Positions 30,599 through 40,347 are shown, numbered from the stretch's first letter. The stretch: 64,000 bases of DNA from Tetrapisispora phaffii CBS 4417 (GCF_000236905.1 NC_016520.1:310001-374000); one strand, 5' to 3'. Numbers and translations are program-made. Notes: a model not told the origin generated them from the letters alone.

Positions 30599-32533
30599 AT
30601 GAACATTGTTAAATTACAAAGGAAATTTCCTATTCTGACTCAAGAAGATCTATTTGAGACTATTGAAAAGTTCAGAGCTATCGATTTAGACGATAAAGGT
30701 TGGGTTGAAAAACAACAAGCTTTAGAAGCAGTTTCTAAATCCGACAACATCACTTATGATGAAGCAAGAGAAACTTTGAAACAAGTCAATGTCGATGCTT
30801 CTGGTCGTGTCGAATTAGATGATTACGTCGAATTAATTGCCAAACTGAGAGAAAGTAGCGCAGGTGCTGCTCCACCAACAAGTTTTAATGTCAGTGGTGG
30901 TTCCCTTCCTCCGGTGGTTAACAGTCAACAACCAGCTGGTTTGCAACATAAAGGTACTGGTGCAAAAGCTAATATCATTGTGGGTGGTTCTACAAGTGGT
31001 ACTACTCACACTATCAATGAAGAAGAAAGACGTGAATTCACTAAACATATTAATAGTGTTTTAGCAGGAGATGCCGATGTTGGTCATATGTTACCTTTCC
31101 CAGAAGATACTTTTCAACTTTTTGATGAGTGTAGAGATGGTTTAGTTCTGTCTAAGTTAATCAATGATTCCGTACCTGACACCATTGATACTAGAGTTTT
31201 AAATTGGTCGAAAAATGGTAAAGAACTAAATAATTTCCAAGCTAGTGAAAACGCAAACATTGTAATTAACTCAGCAAAAGCTATTGGTTGTGTTGTTGTT
31301 AATGTTCACTCAGAAGATATTATTGAAGGTAAAGAACATTTAATTTTAGGTTTGATTTGGCAAATCATTAGAAGAGGTCTATTGAGTAAAATTGATATCA
31401 AACTGCATCCTGAATTATATCGTCTACTAGAGAATGATGAAACTTTAGAACAATTTTTGAGATTACCACCAGAGCAAATCTTATTACGTTGGTTCAATTA
31501 TCATTTGAAACAAGCTAACTGGAATAGAACTGTCACAAATTTCTCCAAAGATGTAGCTGATGGTGAAAATTATACCATCTTGTTAAATCAATTAAACTCA
31601 AGCTTATGCTCCACTGCTCCTTTACAGACGACAGACTTACTGGAAAGAGCTGAACAAATTTTACAAAATGCAGAAAAACTGGACTGTAGAAAATATCTGA
31701 CTCCAAGTTCTCTTGTTGCTGGTAATCCAAAGTTAAATTTAGCGTTTGTTGCTCATTTATTCAACACTCATCCAGGTTTAGAGCCAATCGAAGAGGCTGA
31801 AGTGCCTGAAATTGAAGAATTCGATGCTGAAGGCGAAAGAGAAGCCAGAGTTTTTACTTTATGGTTGAATTCATTAGATGTCGACCCACCTGTTATTTCT
31901 CTATTCGAAGATTTAAAGGATGGTTTAGTTTTATTACAGGCTTATGACAAGGTTATTCCAGGTTCCGTTGATCAGAAACACATAAATAAGAGGCCAACCT
32001 CTGGTGCTGAATTATCTAGATTCAAGGCTTTAGAAAACACAAATTATGCCGTCGAATTAGGTAAATCTAAGGGATTCTCTTTAGTTGGTATTGAAGGTTC
32101 TGACATTGTAGACGGTACAAAATTATTAATTTTAGGTCTAGTTTGGCAATTGATGCGTAGGAACATTGTCAACACGATGCAAACTTTGTCATCCACTGGT
32201 AGAGATATGAGCGATGCTCAAATTTTGAAATGGGCTCAAGAGCAAGTTGTTAAAGGTGGTAAGAGTTCTACTACTAGATCTCTAAAGGATTCTTCCCTAG
32301 CATCTGGTGTATTCTTATTAGACGTCTTGAATGGTATCGCACCAGGTTATGTCAACTATGATTTAGTAACTCCAGGTAATACGGAAGAAGAAAGATATGC
32401 CAATGCAAGATTAGCTATTTCCATTGCCAGAAAATTAGGTGCTTTGATTTGGTTAGTCCCAGAAGATATTAATGAGGTTCGTTCAAGATTGATCTTAACT
32501 TTCATTGCTTCGTTAATGACTTTGAAGAAGTAA
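30599..32533 (+). CDS. SAC6: SAC6, fimbrin actin-bundling protein
   Basis: 644-aa fimbrin (S. cerevisiae Sac6, YDR129C, 642 aa). It cross-links actin filaments in cortical patches and cables and is needed for endocytosis. The N-terminal EF-hand-like region (about 15-85) contains DLDDKGWVEKQQALEAV and DASGRVELDDYVELIAK. Four calponin-homology domains in two actin-binding pairs follow (about 130-390 and 400-642), each with segments such as LFDECRDGLVLSKLINDSVP, LILGLIWQIIRR and LFEDLKDGLVLLQAYDKV. The reading frame runs uninterrupted from the first ATG. S. cerevisiae SAC6 is listed among intron-containing genes, with the intron near its 5' end. Confidence 0.98.
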   Translation: MNIVKLQRKFPILTQEDLFETIEKFRAIDLDDKGWVEKQQALEAVSKSDNITYDEARETLKQVNVDASGRVELDDYVELIAKLRESSAGAAPPTSFNVSGGSLPPVVNSQQPAGLQHKGTGAKANIIVGGSTSGTTHTINEEERREFTKHINSVLAGDADVGHMLPFPEDTFQLFDECRDGLVLSKLINDSVPDTIDTRVLNWSKNGKELNNFQASENANIVINSAKAIGCVVVNVHSEDIIEGKEHLILGLIWQIIRRGLLSKIDIKLHPELYRLLENDETLEQFLRLPPEQILLRWFNYHLKQANWNRTVTNFSKDVADGENYTILLNQLNSSLCSTAPLQTTDLLERAEQILQNAEKLDCRKYLTPSSLVAGNPKLNLAFVAHLFNTHPGLEPIEEAEVPEIEEFDAEGEREARVFTLWLNSLDVDPPVISLFEDLKDGLVLLQAYDKVIPGSVDQKHINKRPTSGAELSRFKALENTNYAVELGKSKGFSLVGIEGSDIVDGTKLLILGLVWQLMRRNIVNTMQTLSSTGRDMSDAQILKWAQEQVVKGGKSSTTRSLKDSSLASGVFLLDVLNGIAPGYVNYDLVTPGNTEEERYANARLAISIARKLGALIWLVPEDINEVRSRLILTFIASLMTLKK

Positions 32534-32776
32534 AACGACTTTACTTTATCAGATAATTGCGATTTACGCAAGCAAAAAATAATTGACCATGAATTTTAAT
32601 ATTTCGTCGACATTGAATGTATTATAATGAATATATGTAGAGTACGTAAGTATACACTTCAATCAATTTAGCAATGTACCAGGCACACATATATATTTCT
32701 ATCGCTTTAGTAAATTTGGAGACTTATTTATCTATAAATGTTATTGACTTCGATGATCTACTTGAAGTAATGAGAG

Positions 32777-33214
32777 TTACCAGAGATAATTCATTACTTT
32801 CTTCCAAATAACTTTCGATGTTCTTCTCCCCAGAAACTTTCCAAATAAAGGCAGAACTAACCAATTTAAAACTTTATTAAGTTGTTGTAGTGATTCCTCC
32901 CATTGCTGTTGAGCATCCAACAACTGTGCTTCTAAGAGAATCTCTTCATCGTAATCTACATATATGTCATCATTATTTTCATAATTATTTTCTTCTTCAT
33001 CATTGTCTTCTCCTTCTTCTTCTTCTTTTCCCTCTGTGATGTGTTCAACTGTAATTTTTTCATTATTAATTTCTGGTTCCACTATATCAAGCTGTTCAAT
33101 CGTAGAGTTTTGTTGACCATCTGAAAATAATTCATCCATACTAGAATCCGATTCTAAAGATTGCAAAACATCAAATGGATTAATCGATGTTTCTAAAGTG
33201 GTGTTTTTAGCCAT
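32777..33214 (-). CDS. MIM2: MIM2, mitochondrial outer-membrane import protein
   Basis: 145-aa protein, assigned to MIM2 (YLR099W-A, 87 aa) by a C-terminal core plus position. The core, VLNWLVLPLFGKFLGRR (115-131), is a hydrophobic segment ending in basic residues, followed by an amphipathic tail with Trp. Mim2 works with Mim1 to insert single-span and multispan helical proteins into the outer membrane. The preceding 110 residues are very acidic (Glu/Asp/Asn runs at 60-92), much longer than the S. cerevisiae N-terminus. It is divergent from the ICT1-like gene, as in S. cerevisiae. Confidence 0.82.
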   Translation of the reverse strand: MAKNTTLETSINPFDVLQSLESDSSMDELFSDGQQNSTIEQLDIVEPEINNEKITVEHITEGKEEEEGEDNDEEENNYENNDDIYVDYDEEILLEAQLLDAQQQWEESLQQLNKVLNWLVLPLFGKFLGRRTSKVIWKKVMNYLW

Positions 33215-34056
33215 GATTATTTTATGTCGTTGTAGCTATTTTTGTGAAGACTCTTTCTCTCTTACCATGGACAAGAATTATTTATTGATAGTAGAGTACA
33301 ATTCGCTTTTCCACCCCATTTTAACAATGATGTTTTAATCAGCAGGCTTCCATCTTCAAACCTATTTAATTGTTGGTATAATCAGTCCCAGATTTCATTT
33401 TTTTCTTGTTGAAATAAATGATAGGAGAAGAGCGTTATTAAAAAACAAACGTACAAGGAAAACAAAAAGCCAACCAACAAAAACACCAGAACAAGATACA
33501 ACGACTTCCAATGTAATTGAACAGTCAGTTAACTATCAACCATACAAATTGATAGATACACAACAAGATACTTTCTTTCCCTCTTTCCACCCCCTTTCCA
33601 CGAATAGCACCGTCAAGAGAACAAGAATAGATGTGGCAGGATCTTAAAATACAGGGAAGTATACTATTCTTTAAACGCCAAAGACTGGCTTTCTATTCCA
33701 AACTTACCCACCGAGTTGCTAACTCTCTTGGAACTAGGTTCAACAACACACACTTAATACCTTGACAAGATATACCCGCCCTCTCAACACTATTGATTCA
33801 ACATCCATCCCCATATTATTAATCATTATATGTTGGAATAACCGAGTGAGATCAGTAAAACCCACAACGACCATTTACAAATGACCACTGGTGTAGCTAG
33901 CAGCATTACTACTATTAATCCGTTTCAATCCCGTCTCTTCTCTTTCGAAGTCAGCATTGCTGAATGTCCATCTAATCTCCGTTTCCCAATCTAATAAGCT
34001 TTGCTCTACTACAGTCCTTTCTTACTGGTAAGGCGTACAGTTTCAATCTCATTTTC

Positions 34057-34095
34057 TTTTCAGCCTCGGTCCCACGACGCGACCGAGGCTGAAAA
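34057..34095. repeat. Perfect 15-bp inverted repeat
   Basis: Arms at 34057-34071 (TTTTCAGCCTCGGTC) and 34081-34095, with a 9-nt GC-rich spacer. The 11-bp core is GC-rich in AT-rich surroundings, so it should form a stable hairpin in RNA or single-stranded DNA. Function unknown. Confidence 0.9.
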
Positions 34096-34143
34096 ATTAA
34101 AAATTAAAAATTAAAAATTTCGAAACTTCGAAACTTCGAAACT
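34092..34143. repeat. Two adjoining tandem repeats: AAAAATT x4 and TCGAAACT x3
   Basis: Four exact copies of AAAAATT (34092-34119) run straight into three exact copies of TCGAAACT (34120-34143). Both begin inside the right edge of the inverted repeat. Likely slippage-prone DNA; no function known. Confidence 0.92.
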
Positions 34144-34276
34144 GCAATAAAAGTCACAGTCTTTCTTTTCTCTCTCACGGTGTTTAAGTAAGCATGTGAA
34201 AATAAAATTGAAGAGAAAATTAATAAGAAGGAATTAATCATCATGTTTCAATTGAGACTGACACCTGTGAATTATC

Positions 34277-34300
34277 ATAGCCATTTTTCAAAATGGCTAT
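34277..34300. repeat. Perfect 11-bp inverted repeat
   Basis: ATAGCCATTTT and AAAATGGCTAT are separated by 2 nt. It lies 221 bp before the ICT1-like ATG, so it may fall in its promoter or 5' leader. Confidence 0.9.
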
Positions 34301-34520
34301 TAATCTGTTCAACTAAAGATGGATGAAGTTGTAATTTATAAAATTATATTTAAACCCTTTGTAATATATGTAATCTTTGGAGGAATCAAAATCCAAGTTC
34401 TGTTGTTATATTCAGAGAACGAAATAAAATGTCAAGTAAATAATATATGCATCGCGGACATATATAAGACAAACACATACATACAACAAGACGTCTGCTG
34501 TTAAATATTCTACTAAAAAA

Positions 34521-35738
34521 ATGTGGTCATCATACTTTAAATTTAATAAGTGTGAACCAACCAATAAGTTGAAAACATTGCAAGATGAAATTGTAAGTAA
34601 TATCGAGTTTCATGGTGATGTCACTACAACAAATACAATGCTATTCGATGAAATAAATCAATGGCATTTTCATAACAATGCTGTGAATGGTGATTTAATT
34701 GAAACCCCTACTTTATTAGTCCATGGATACGCAACTTCATCACTAGCTTACTACAGAAACTTTGCTGGTTTATCATCTTATATTAAAGATCTATATTCTA
34801 TAGACCTACCAACTTTTGGGTTATCAAAAACTCCTGAATTACCAACTAGAAAAGTTACTAAAAATTTAAAAGTTACTTTAAGTAATTCGAACGATAAATC
34901 AGATGATCCCAAAAAAATAACTTCTTTCCAATTATCAAAGGATGATATTAAACACAATGAAAAATATTATAATGAAACTAAAAAAGAATTAGAGATCAAT
35001 GAAAATTACTACATTGATAGAATTGAAAAATGGAGAATCGAAAATAAATTGGATAAAATAAATTTAGTAGGTCATTCCTTTGGTGGATATTTATCTTACA
35101 AATATGCTACAAAATATCCTGATTCCATAGAGAAATTGTGTTTAGTTTCTCCACTAGGGATGGAATCAAATATTTACTCAATAAATAATAAATTTGAGAA
35201 TGATAAAATATACGAAATAGAGGAAGAGGACCCTTCTTCAATATTTTTCACAAATACTAGAACTATACCAAAATTTTTATTCAATAATCAATTAAATGTC
35301 TTGCGTTGGTTAGGCCCAGTGGGATCAACTTTGACTTGGAAATATATCAAAGCTTCGTATAGAAGAGTTGATGATGCATTATACAAAGACTATATTCATG
35401 AATTAATTTACGGTAAAGGTGGCATGGAAGAAACAACAATTAAAACATTCACAAATTTGTTCACCACAAAGTTACTAGCAAAGGATCCAATCACCGATAC
35501 AGTAGACAAATTAAAAGCTAAAAATGTATTACTTTTATATGGTCAAGAAGATTGGATGAATAATTATGCAGGTTACCAAATGACTAAAAAATTAAATGAA
35601 TTGAAGGGATACAATACTTCAAAAGTTGGTGAACTGAATTACGCAACTTACATGGAGGTCCCAGAAGCAGGCCACAATTTATTCTTAGATAACCCATCAT
35701 TTTTCAACAAGGCATTGTTATCTTTTTTCCTAGCTTAG
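34521..35738 (+). CDS. ICT1: CGI-58-type alpha/beta hydrolase, ICT1/ECM18 family
   Basis: A 405-aa alpha/beta hydrolase. In S. cerevisiae, Ict1 (YLR099C) is a lysophosphatidic acid acyltransferase and Ecm18 (YDR125C) its WGD paralog. Visible elements are TLLVHGYATSSLAYYRNFAG (oxyanion region), the elbow GHSFGGYLSYKYA with the nucleophile Ser, acidic GQEDWMN and the terminal His in EAGHNLFLDNP. The N-terminus MWSSYFKF resembles Ict1 rather than a mitochondrial presequence. An internal charged insertion (about 115-160, Lys/Asp/Asn-rich) splits the fold. The gene sits between MIM2 and HRT3 exactly as ICT1 does, so I favour ICT1, though it may be co-orthologous to both. Confidence 0.9.
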   Translation: MWSSYFKFNKCEPTNKLKTLQDEIVSNIEFHGDVTTTNTMLFDEINQWHFHNNAVNGDLIETPTLLVHGYATSSLAYYRNFAGLSSYIKDLYSIDLPTFGLSKTPELPTRKVTKNLKVTLSNSNDKSDDPKKITSFQLSKDDIKHNEKYYNETKKELEINENYYIDRIEKWRIENKLDKINLVGHSFGGYLSYKYATKYPDSIEKLCLVSPLGMESNIYSINNKFENDKIYEIEEEDPSSIFFTNTRTIPKFLFNNQLNVLRWLGPVGSTLTWKYIKASYRRVDDALYKDYIHELIYGKGGMEETTIKTFTNLFTTKLLAKDPITDTVDKLKAKNVLLLYGQEDWMNNYAGYQMTKKLNELKGYNTSKVGELNYATYMEVPEAGHNLFLDNPSFFNKALLSFFLA

Positions 35739-36151
35739 ATTTAATTTCAAGAGGAAATGCATATATATACACATAGGCACTTCTATTCGTACATAGCAAC
35801 GTATAAATTTACCTAAGAAATAACTCACTACCAAAGAGTTGCCATCTTGAAATTATTACAATGGTTTCATTTAAATATTATCCAAGTAATTACTGTTTTT
35901 ATTACAGCACAATATTATCTCGAAAAATGAAGCTTGTAACATTATTTTCAACTTAGTGCGTTATTAGTAATTAATTTACACTGAAAGTACAAAAAGTTTA
36001 AAAAGCACAAGTCATGCACATTATTCATTCGAGTTCTATCACAGAATACTAATTCAGTAATGCTCTCATAACATTTGGACTATTATTTTGACCAATGATA
36101 GTTATTTAATGAATATTTTGTATAGCTTAACTGGGAGAAATTACTACACCT
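35739..36151. other. ICT1-HRT3 intergenic region
   Basis: 413 bp, AT-rich, same-strand neighbours. It should hold the HRT3 promoter. Nothing specific recognised. Confidence 0.5.
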
Positions 36152-37270
36152 ATGATGACCTCCAAAAAAGAAGAGATGAGCACAAACACCATGCAAGATG
36201 GAAATTCATTAATTACTAAGGATGATCCTAACTCACCATTGAGTCCCAAAGCTATTAAAGCAATTGAGATATGGGAGATAGGTGTTGAAAAGGAGAAGGA
36301 TGGCAAAATGACCGATGCCATTAAGTATTATAGAGATGCAATTAGATTATTTGAAGGTGTCGAAAAACTATATAGGAAGAAGTTGCATGATGAATGGATT
36401 ATATTTCAGAAGATGGAGAAACTGAATCTAGAAAATACTGCTGCAAGCAACGATACCGAAGATGGGACTGATAAAAATGATGGAGAACCAAAAGAAATAT
36501 TGCCGTGCTGGATATTAGAGATGCTACCTAATGATATTCTACTGAACGTTGTTAACCATACCGTACTCCAGTCAGGCGAAGGTTGGTTTAATCTGTCATT
36601 AACGTGCTCTAAATTTAATGAATTATGTTTTCATAACTCACTACCTTACATAACATTCTCTAACTATATATACCCAAAACAAATTTACGATGAAAGTGCG
36701 ATGACATTAAATGGGATAAGTAATATCGATGAATTGGAAAAAGAATTGTGGAATAATGATAGCCAACTAATGCTTCAAGTGAGACCATATATCAAGTTTG
36801 ATGGTATTTATATCAGTGTCGTTAATTATTTAAGACACGGTTCTAACATTGAAGGTTCCTCTTCTTTACTTAACCCAATTCATATGATCACTTATTATAG
36901 ATATCTTAGATTTTATCCAAATGGGGAATGTTTAAGATTAACCACCACTGATGAACCATCGTCTATAGTCAAATTATTCGATAAAGAGCATAAACCGAAA
37001 GGAAGTGATTTATGTCGCTGGTCTTTAGGATTTGAAGATAACTTCAGTCATGTCACAATCATGAGATCTGATGAAAAATACACATACAGAGAAGAATTAC
37101 AAATTAAACATCATGGCCATAAAAGAAACCAAAGATTGAAATGGGTAATCTCATCAGTGATTGACAAGGAAGGGACTGTATCCGAATGTTCACTAAGGAA
37201 TGAAAAGACATTTTTCTTTTCGAGAGTAAAATCGTATTCTCAACATAAGGGCTCAAAAGTTAACAAGTAG
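36152..37270 (+). CDS. HRT3: HRT3, SCF F-box protein (FBXO9 type)
   Basis: 372 aa (S. cerevisiae Hrt3, YLR097C, 344 aa). A TPR/MIT-like helical segment (AIEIWEIGVEKEKDGKMTDA, then IKYYRDAIRLFEGVEKLYR, about 37-75) precedes the F-box (CWILEMLPNDILLNVVNHTV, then WFNLSLTCSKFNELC, about 119-160). The C-terminal domain has the RFYPNGECLRLTTTDEPSS motif shared with FBXO9. As a Skp1-binding adaptor it directs substrates to SCF ubiquitylation. Two ATGs are adjacent (MM), so the start could be either. Confidence 0.94.
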   Translation: MMTSKKEEMSTNTMQDGNSLITKDDPNSPLSPKAIKAIEIWEIGVEKEKDGKMTDAIKYYRDAIRLFEGVEKLYRKKLHDEWIIFQKMEKLNLENTAASNDTEDGTDKNDGEPKEILPCWILEMLPNDILLNVVNHTVLQSGEGWFNLSLTCSKFNELCFHNSLPYITFSNYIYPKQIYDESAMTLNGISNIDELEKELWNNDSQLMLQVRPYIKFDGIYISVVNYLRHGSNIEGSSSLLNPIHMITYYRYLRFYPNGECLRLTTTDEPSSIVKLFDKEHKPKGSDLCRWSLGFEDNFSHVTIMRSDEKYTYREELQIKHHGHKRNQRLKWVISSVIDKEGTVSECSLRNEKTFFFSRVKSYSQHKGSKVNK

Positions 37271-37873
37271 CTGAACTTATTTTGAAATAGTTACACTTAA
37301 ACGACATGCATTTATAAAGTTATAGAAATACCACATCACAATCACAATCATTATCATTATGAATATATATATGTATATATGATATTCTTGTCTCTGAGAG
37401 GATGCATACAACGATAATATGAATGTTAAAGGATTATTCATAACTGAATGAATACAACAATGATTGTATCGCATACTAGCTGCTTTGTAACAGACAGTTG
37501 TTTTAGATATCGGTGGAATTACTGTCACTCAGACGACTCATATTAAAGTTTATGAGATAAAAATAGTCAATTTACCCGGAATGTAAAATAAACGTCTGCA
37601 TAAAACAGATATTTTAACTGAAAAGCATTATATAATTAATGGATATAATTTTAAAAGGGATATTGATATCAATTATATATTTAAAAATGTTGAATCAGGA
37701 TGAATTGTTCAATTTATTTTCATTCAAAATCGTATATATATATATATATTATTACAGTTATATTATTGTTAGAATAATATAAGGCAATTAATAAAAATAT
37801 TGAAATTATTGAGATCATTGAGAGCTGTAACTTTAATTTTATTACCTTATTTTTTTTTTCTTTATTTTAAACA
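37271..37873. promoter_or_regulatory. NYV1 upstream region with a Reb1-type site
   Basis: 603 bp. TTACCCG at 37572-37578 matches the Reb1 consensus and lies about 300 bp before the NYV1 ATG. An AT dinucleotide tract is at about 37733-37750 and a T-tract just before the ATG. No gene recognised. Confidence 0.55.
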
Positions 37874-38728
37874 ATGAAACAATTTAATGTATCTTATGTT
37901 GAGGTAATCCAGGATAATAGGGCCATATCAAGTTGTTTCTACCAAGATAATGCTAATGTGAATTATGGGTCTATAATACATGATGACAATGTCGATAATA
38001 ATTTTCGTGAGCCCGCAGAGAGTCCGTCAGCAGTGGAATTAATGGCGACTCCAAATATGTTCCATAAACTAATTAATGATGTTGTAGTACCTAATGTTGT
38101 ACCCGTACTAGGAAATAAGGTTACAAAAGTTTCTATGCATATATTGGATGGATATGATTGTTATTATACGACAAGTGATACCCTCAACGGGTCTATCACG
38201 AAGGATACAAAACTCTTTGTTTGCATAAATAAAATTACTGTACCCAAAATCCTACCAATTAGGTTATTAAGTGAGTTAAAGCAGTTGGCAGAATCAAATG
38301 ATGAAGGTGGAGAACCACTGAGTTTTGATACTGATGAGGAATTGAGTTTAAAAGTTGGAGGAATAATAGATCAATTCCGAGAGGATCTAATCTCATATAG
38401 GAATAAATTAATTCAAGATAATGAAGCTAATGGGAATTATAATAACGGTAGAGAAGGTAACCACTATCAAGACACTGATGAGGAACTAAATGAGGTTTTG
38501 AAGATAATGAATGACAATATAGACAAATTCTTGAAAAGACAAGAAAAAATATCATTATTAGTTGATAAGACATCACTTCTGAATAGTAGCAGTGTAAATT
38601 TTAAAAAAAGAGCTGTCAAACTTAAAAATAAAATGTGGTGGCAGCGGTTTAAGAATATGACTTTACTGTTTTTTTCTATCATTTTTATAATTGGGGTAAT
38701 ATTGATGTTCTACTATGATTTCATCTAA
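37874..38728 (+). CDS. NYV1: NYV1, vacuolar R-SNARE
   Basis: 284 aa (S. cerevisiae Nyv1, YLR093C, 253 aa). It drives homotypic vacuole fusion with Vam3, Vti1 and Vam7. A longin-type N-terminal domain (MKQFNVSYVEVIQDN; VPNVVPVLGNKVTKVSMHIL) is followed by an acidic Asn-rich linker. The SNARE helix (about 200-255) has the zero-layer Arg222 within NIDKFLKRQEKISLLVDKTS. A C-terminal membrane anchor spans about 261-281. The frame is uninterrupted. S. cerevisiae NYV1 is, to my knowledge, an intron-containing gene. Confidence 0.96.
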   Translation: MKQFNVSYVEVIQDNRAISSCFYQDNANVNYGSIIHDDNVDNNFREPAESPSAVELMATPNMFHKLINDVVVPNVVPVLGNKVTKVSMHILDGYDCYYTTSDTLNGSITKDTKLFVCINKITVPKILPIRLLSELKQLAESNDEGGEPLSFDTDEELSLKVGGIIDQFREDLISYRNKLIQDNEANGNYNNGREGNHYQDTDEELNEVLKIMNDNIDKFLKRQEKISLLVDKTSLLNSSSVNFKKRAVKLKNKMWWQRFKNMTLLFFSIIFIIGVILMFYYDFI

Positions 38729-38899
38729 TATTTAAAATATTATTTGTTCAGATACTATTTAGATAAGACTTATTTTTAAATATCATAAACATATGATTTG
38801 TGAAGTACTTTTTTTAAATTAATACTCATTTCTTGAAAGTTATATTTTTGTTTTAATGTATGCCTGTCTATTATTATATGTTTTAATTTTATAGATTCA

Positions 38900-39502
38900 T
38901 TATTCATCTGTATCAGTTTTTAGTTTTTTAGTTTCTTGTTCATCAATTTCAATAGTTTGACTATTGGTTTCCTGCTCCTGTTCTTGCTCCCCTCCTTGTT
39001 CATCACCTTGAGGATTTGAAGGAGTCTTCCTTTGCTTTCTCAATGTTTGAATCGACTGGAAATCATCTAATTTTTCTCTTATCATTGGTTTAAAACCAGC
39101 ATAACCAATCACCTCCAGTGCTTCCATGACATCATCTGCATTGCAACTCTTCCTACCCTTTTGTTTTGCCATATCTCTAGCAAACATCAACAAATGGTTG
39201 ACAAATACCGTAGCACTTCTCTGTACAGCAAGACTAGCATCCTTATTAATCATGACAGAATTACTTTTAGTCTTCTTAGGAGCGTCAGACTCACCAACTT
39301 GTTCTTCGTCAACATTTGCAACATCCACATCCTGTTCTGAAACACCTGGGCCAAGAATCGAATTGGCACCCTCTTTTGCCAAACTTACGGCAACACTCCT
39401 GGGAAACAACAGATCTTGAATCGTAACATTTTCCTGTTCCTTCACATAAGAAGTAGTTGGATATTTTCCTTCTGAATCTTTCTTCCAACCTTTTGGTGGC
39501 AT
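38900..39502 (-). CDS. DPB4: DPB4, histone-fold subunit of DNA polymerase epsilon
   Basis: 200 aa (S. cerevisiae Dpb4, YDR121W, 196 aa). It pairs with Dpb3 in DNA polymerase epsilon and with Dls1 in the ISW2/CHRAC chromatin remodeller. The histone fold starts at LLFPRSVAVSLAKEG and continues, after a charged insertion (about 55-85), through DASLAVQRSATVFVNHLLMF and RKSCNADDVMEALEVIGYAGF. The tail is acidic with Gln/Glu runs. An MCB element (ACGCGT) lies upstream, consistent with G1/S expression. The gene is divergent from TRM1, as in S. cerevisiae. Confidence 0.95.
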   Translation of the reverse strand: MPPKGWKKDSEGKYPTTSYVKEQENVTIQDLLFPRSVAVSLAKEGANSILGPGVSEQDVDVANVDEEQVGESDAPKKTKSNSVMINKDASLAVQRSATVFVNHLLMFARDMAKQKGRKSCNADDVMEALEVIGYAGFKPMIREKLDDFQSIQTLRKQRKTPSNPQGDEQGGEQEQEQETNSQTIEIDEQETKKLKTDTDE

Positions 39503-40347
39503 AATTTATCAGTATACTCTTGTATAGTTTTTTCTCTTAACTATTCTAAGAATCCATCAAATTTTCATGTAGAAACTTTCAAATATATGCTCAATTAATA
39601 ACAGTTCCATATTTCAAATAATATTGAACTCATGAACAGTTTGCTATTATGGATCGAACAACTTATGGATTTATATTATATTAATTAAGCATATTTCATT
39701 GTTCTTAACGCGTTTAATTTCAATCACCATAGTTCGAAAAAGATACATTAATAGTTTTTTAAGTATATATAACAAAGGCAATAAAAAAGAGATGGAAGAG
39801 TAGTCAAAGATAGTTAACATCCTTATCCCCCCACCGACAATATATAATATATATAAAGATATTTATAATTTAAGATTGCTAATACGCTCTCTTATTTTAA
39901 TCAATCTATGTACCAATAGAGATTCGCTGCAAATATGTTGATATTCTTCCTGTACTTAATAGTTATCTTACCCGGTATGTTGCTCATCGCAAAGTTTCAA
40001 GTGACTGAAAAATTTTTTGATGCTCATCCCTATCTATAGATTTTTAAGTTGCCAAGGCCCTTCACCAATTGACGGATATGTTTGATTGATATATTTGATC
40101 TCATATAGCGGTATAGAGTCTGTTTGGAGCTATGATTCGATTGTAACGTCCTAGAGTCAAATATATTTATTTAACGCTTGACTTACTGTTTGACGTTGCA
40201 AACTCAATTGAATTTTTCAAAATTATTTTATTTAATTGGAAATTTAAAGGTTTACTTGGTAGCCAATCGATTTGTGTATCGAATTTATTGACTATTGAAA
40301 AAAGTGGAAGGAAATATTTTTGTCATATACCTAAGAATCCATCAAAT
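39503..40347. promoter_or_regulatory. Divergent DPB4 / TRM1 promoter with MCB and Reb1 sites
   Basis: 845 bp. ACGCGT at 39708-39713 is an MBF-type MCB site 206 bp before the DPB4 ATG. TTACCCG at 39968-39974 is a Reb1-type site between the two genes. From 40147 up to the TRM1 ATG the TRM1 frame is open without an ATG. Confidence 0.6.
39708..39713. promoter_or_regulatory. MCB element (ACGCGT) upstream of DPB4
   Basis: Palindromic MBF consensus in the promoter of a replication gene. The consensus predicts cell-cycle (G1/S) activation; this rests on sequence match only. Confidence 0.6.

Larger units (their letters stand above)
33215..34520. other. Divergent intergenic region MIM2 / ICT1 with inverted and tandem repeats
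   Basis: 1.3 kb. The left half is A- and C-rich on the + strand and includes an ATG-less open frame (33339-33647). The right half contains a 15-bp perfect inverted repeat with adjoining 7-mer and 8-mer tandem repeats (34057-34143) and a second 11-bp inverted repeat (34277-34300). No recognised gene. Confidence 0.55.

Noticed and set aside
33339..33647. 102-codon open frame on + with protein-like wording but no ATG
   Set aside because: The local DNA is poor in T-initial stops and a second frame is open over the same bases. No homolog known to me and no splice signals that would supply an ATG.
34319..34504. 61-codon ATG open frame just before the ICT1-like gene
   Set aside because: Not in frame with the gene and no recognisable features. 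At most a chance upstream ORF.
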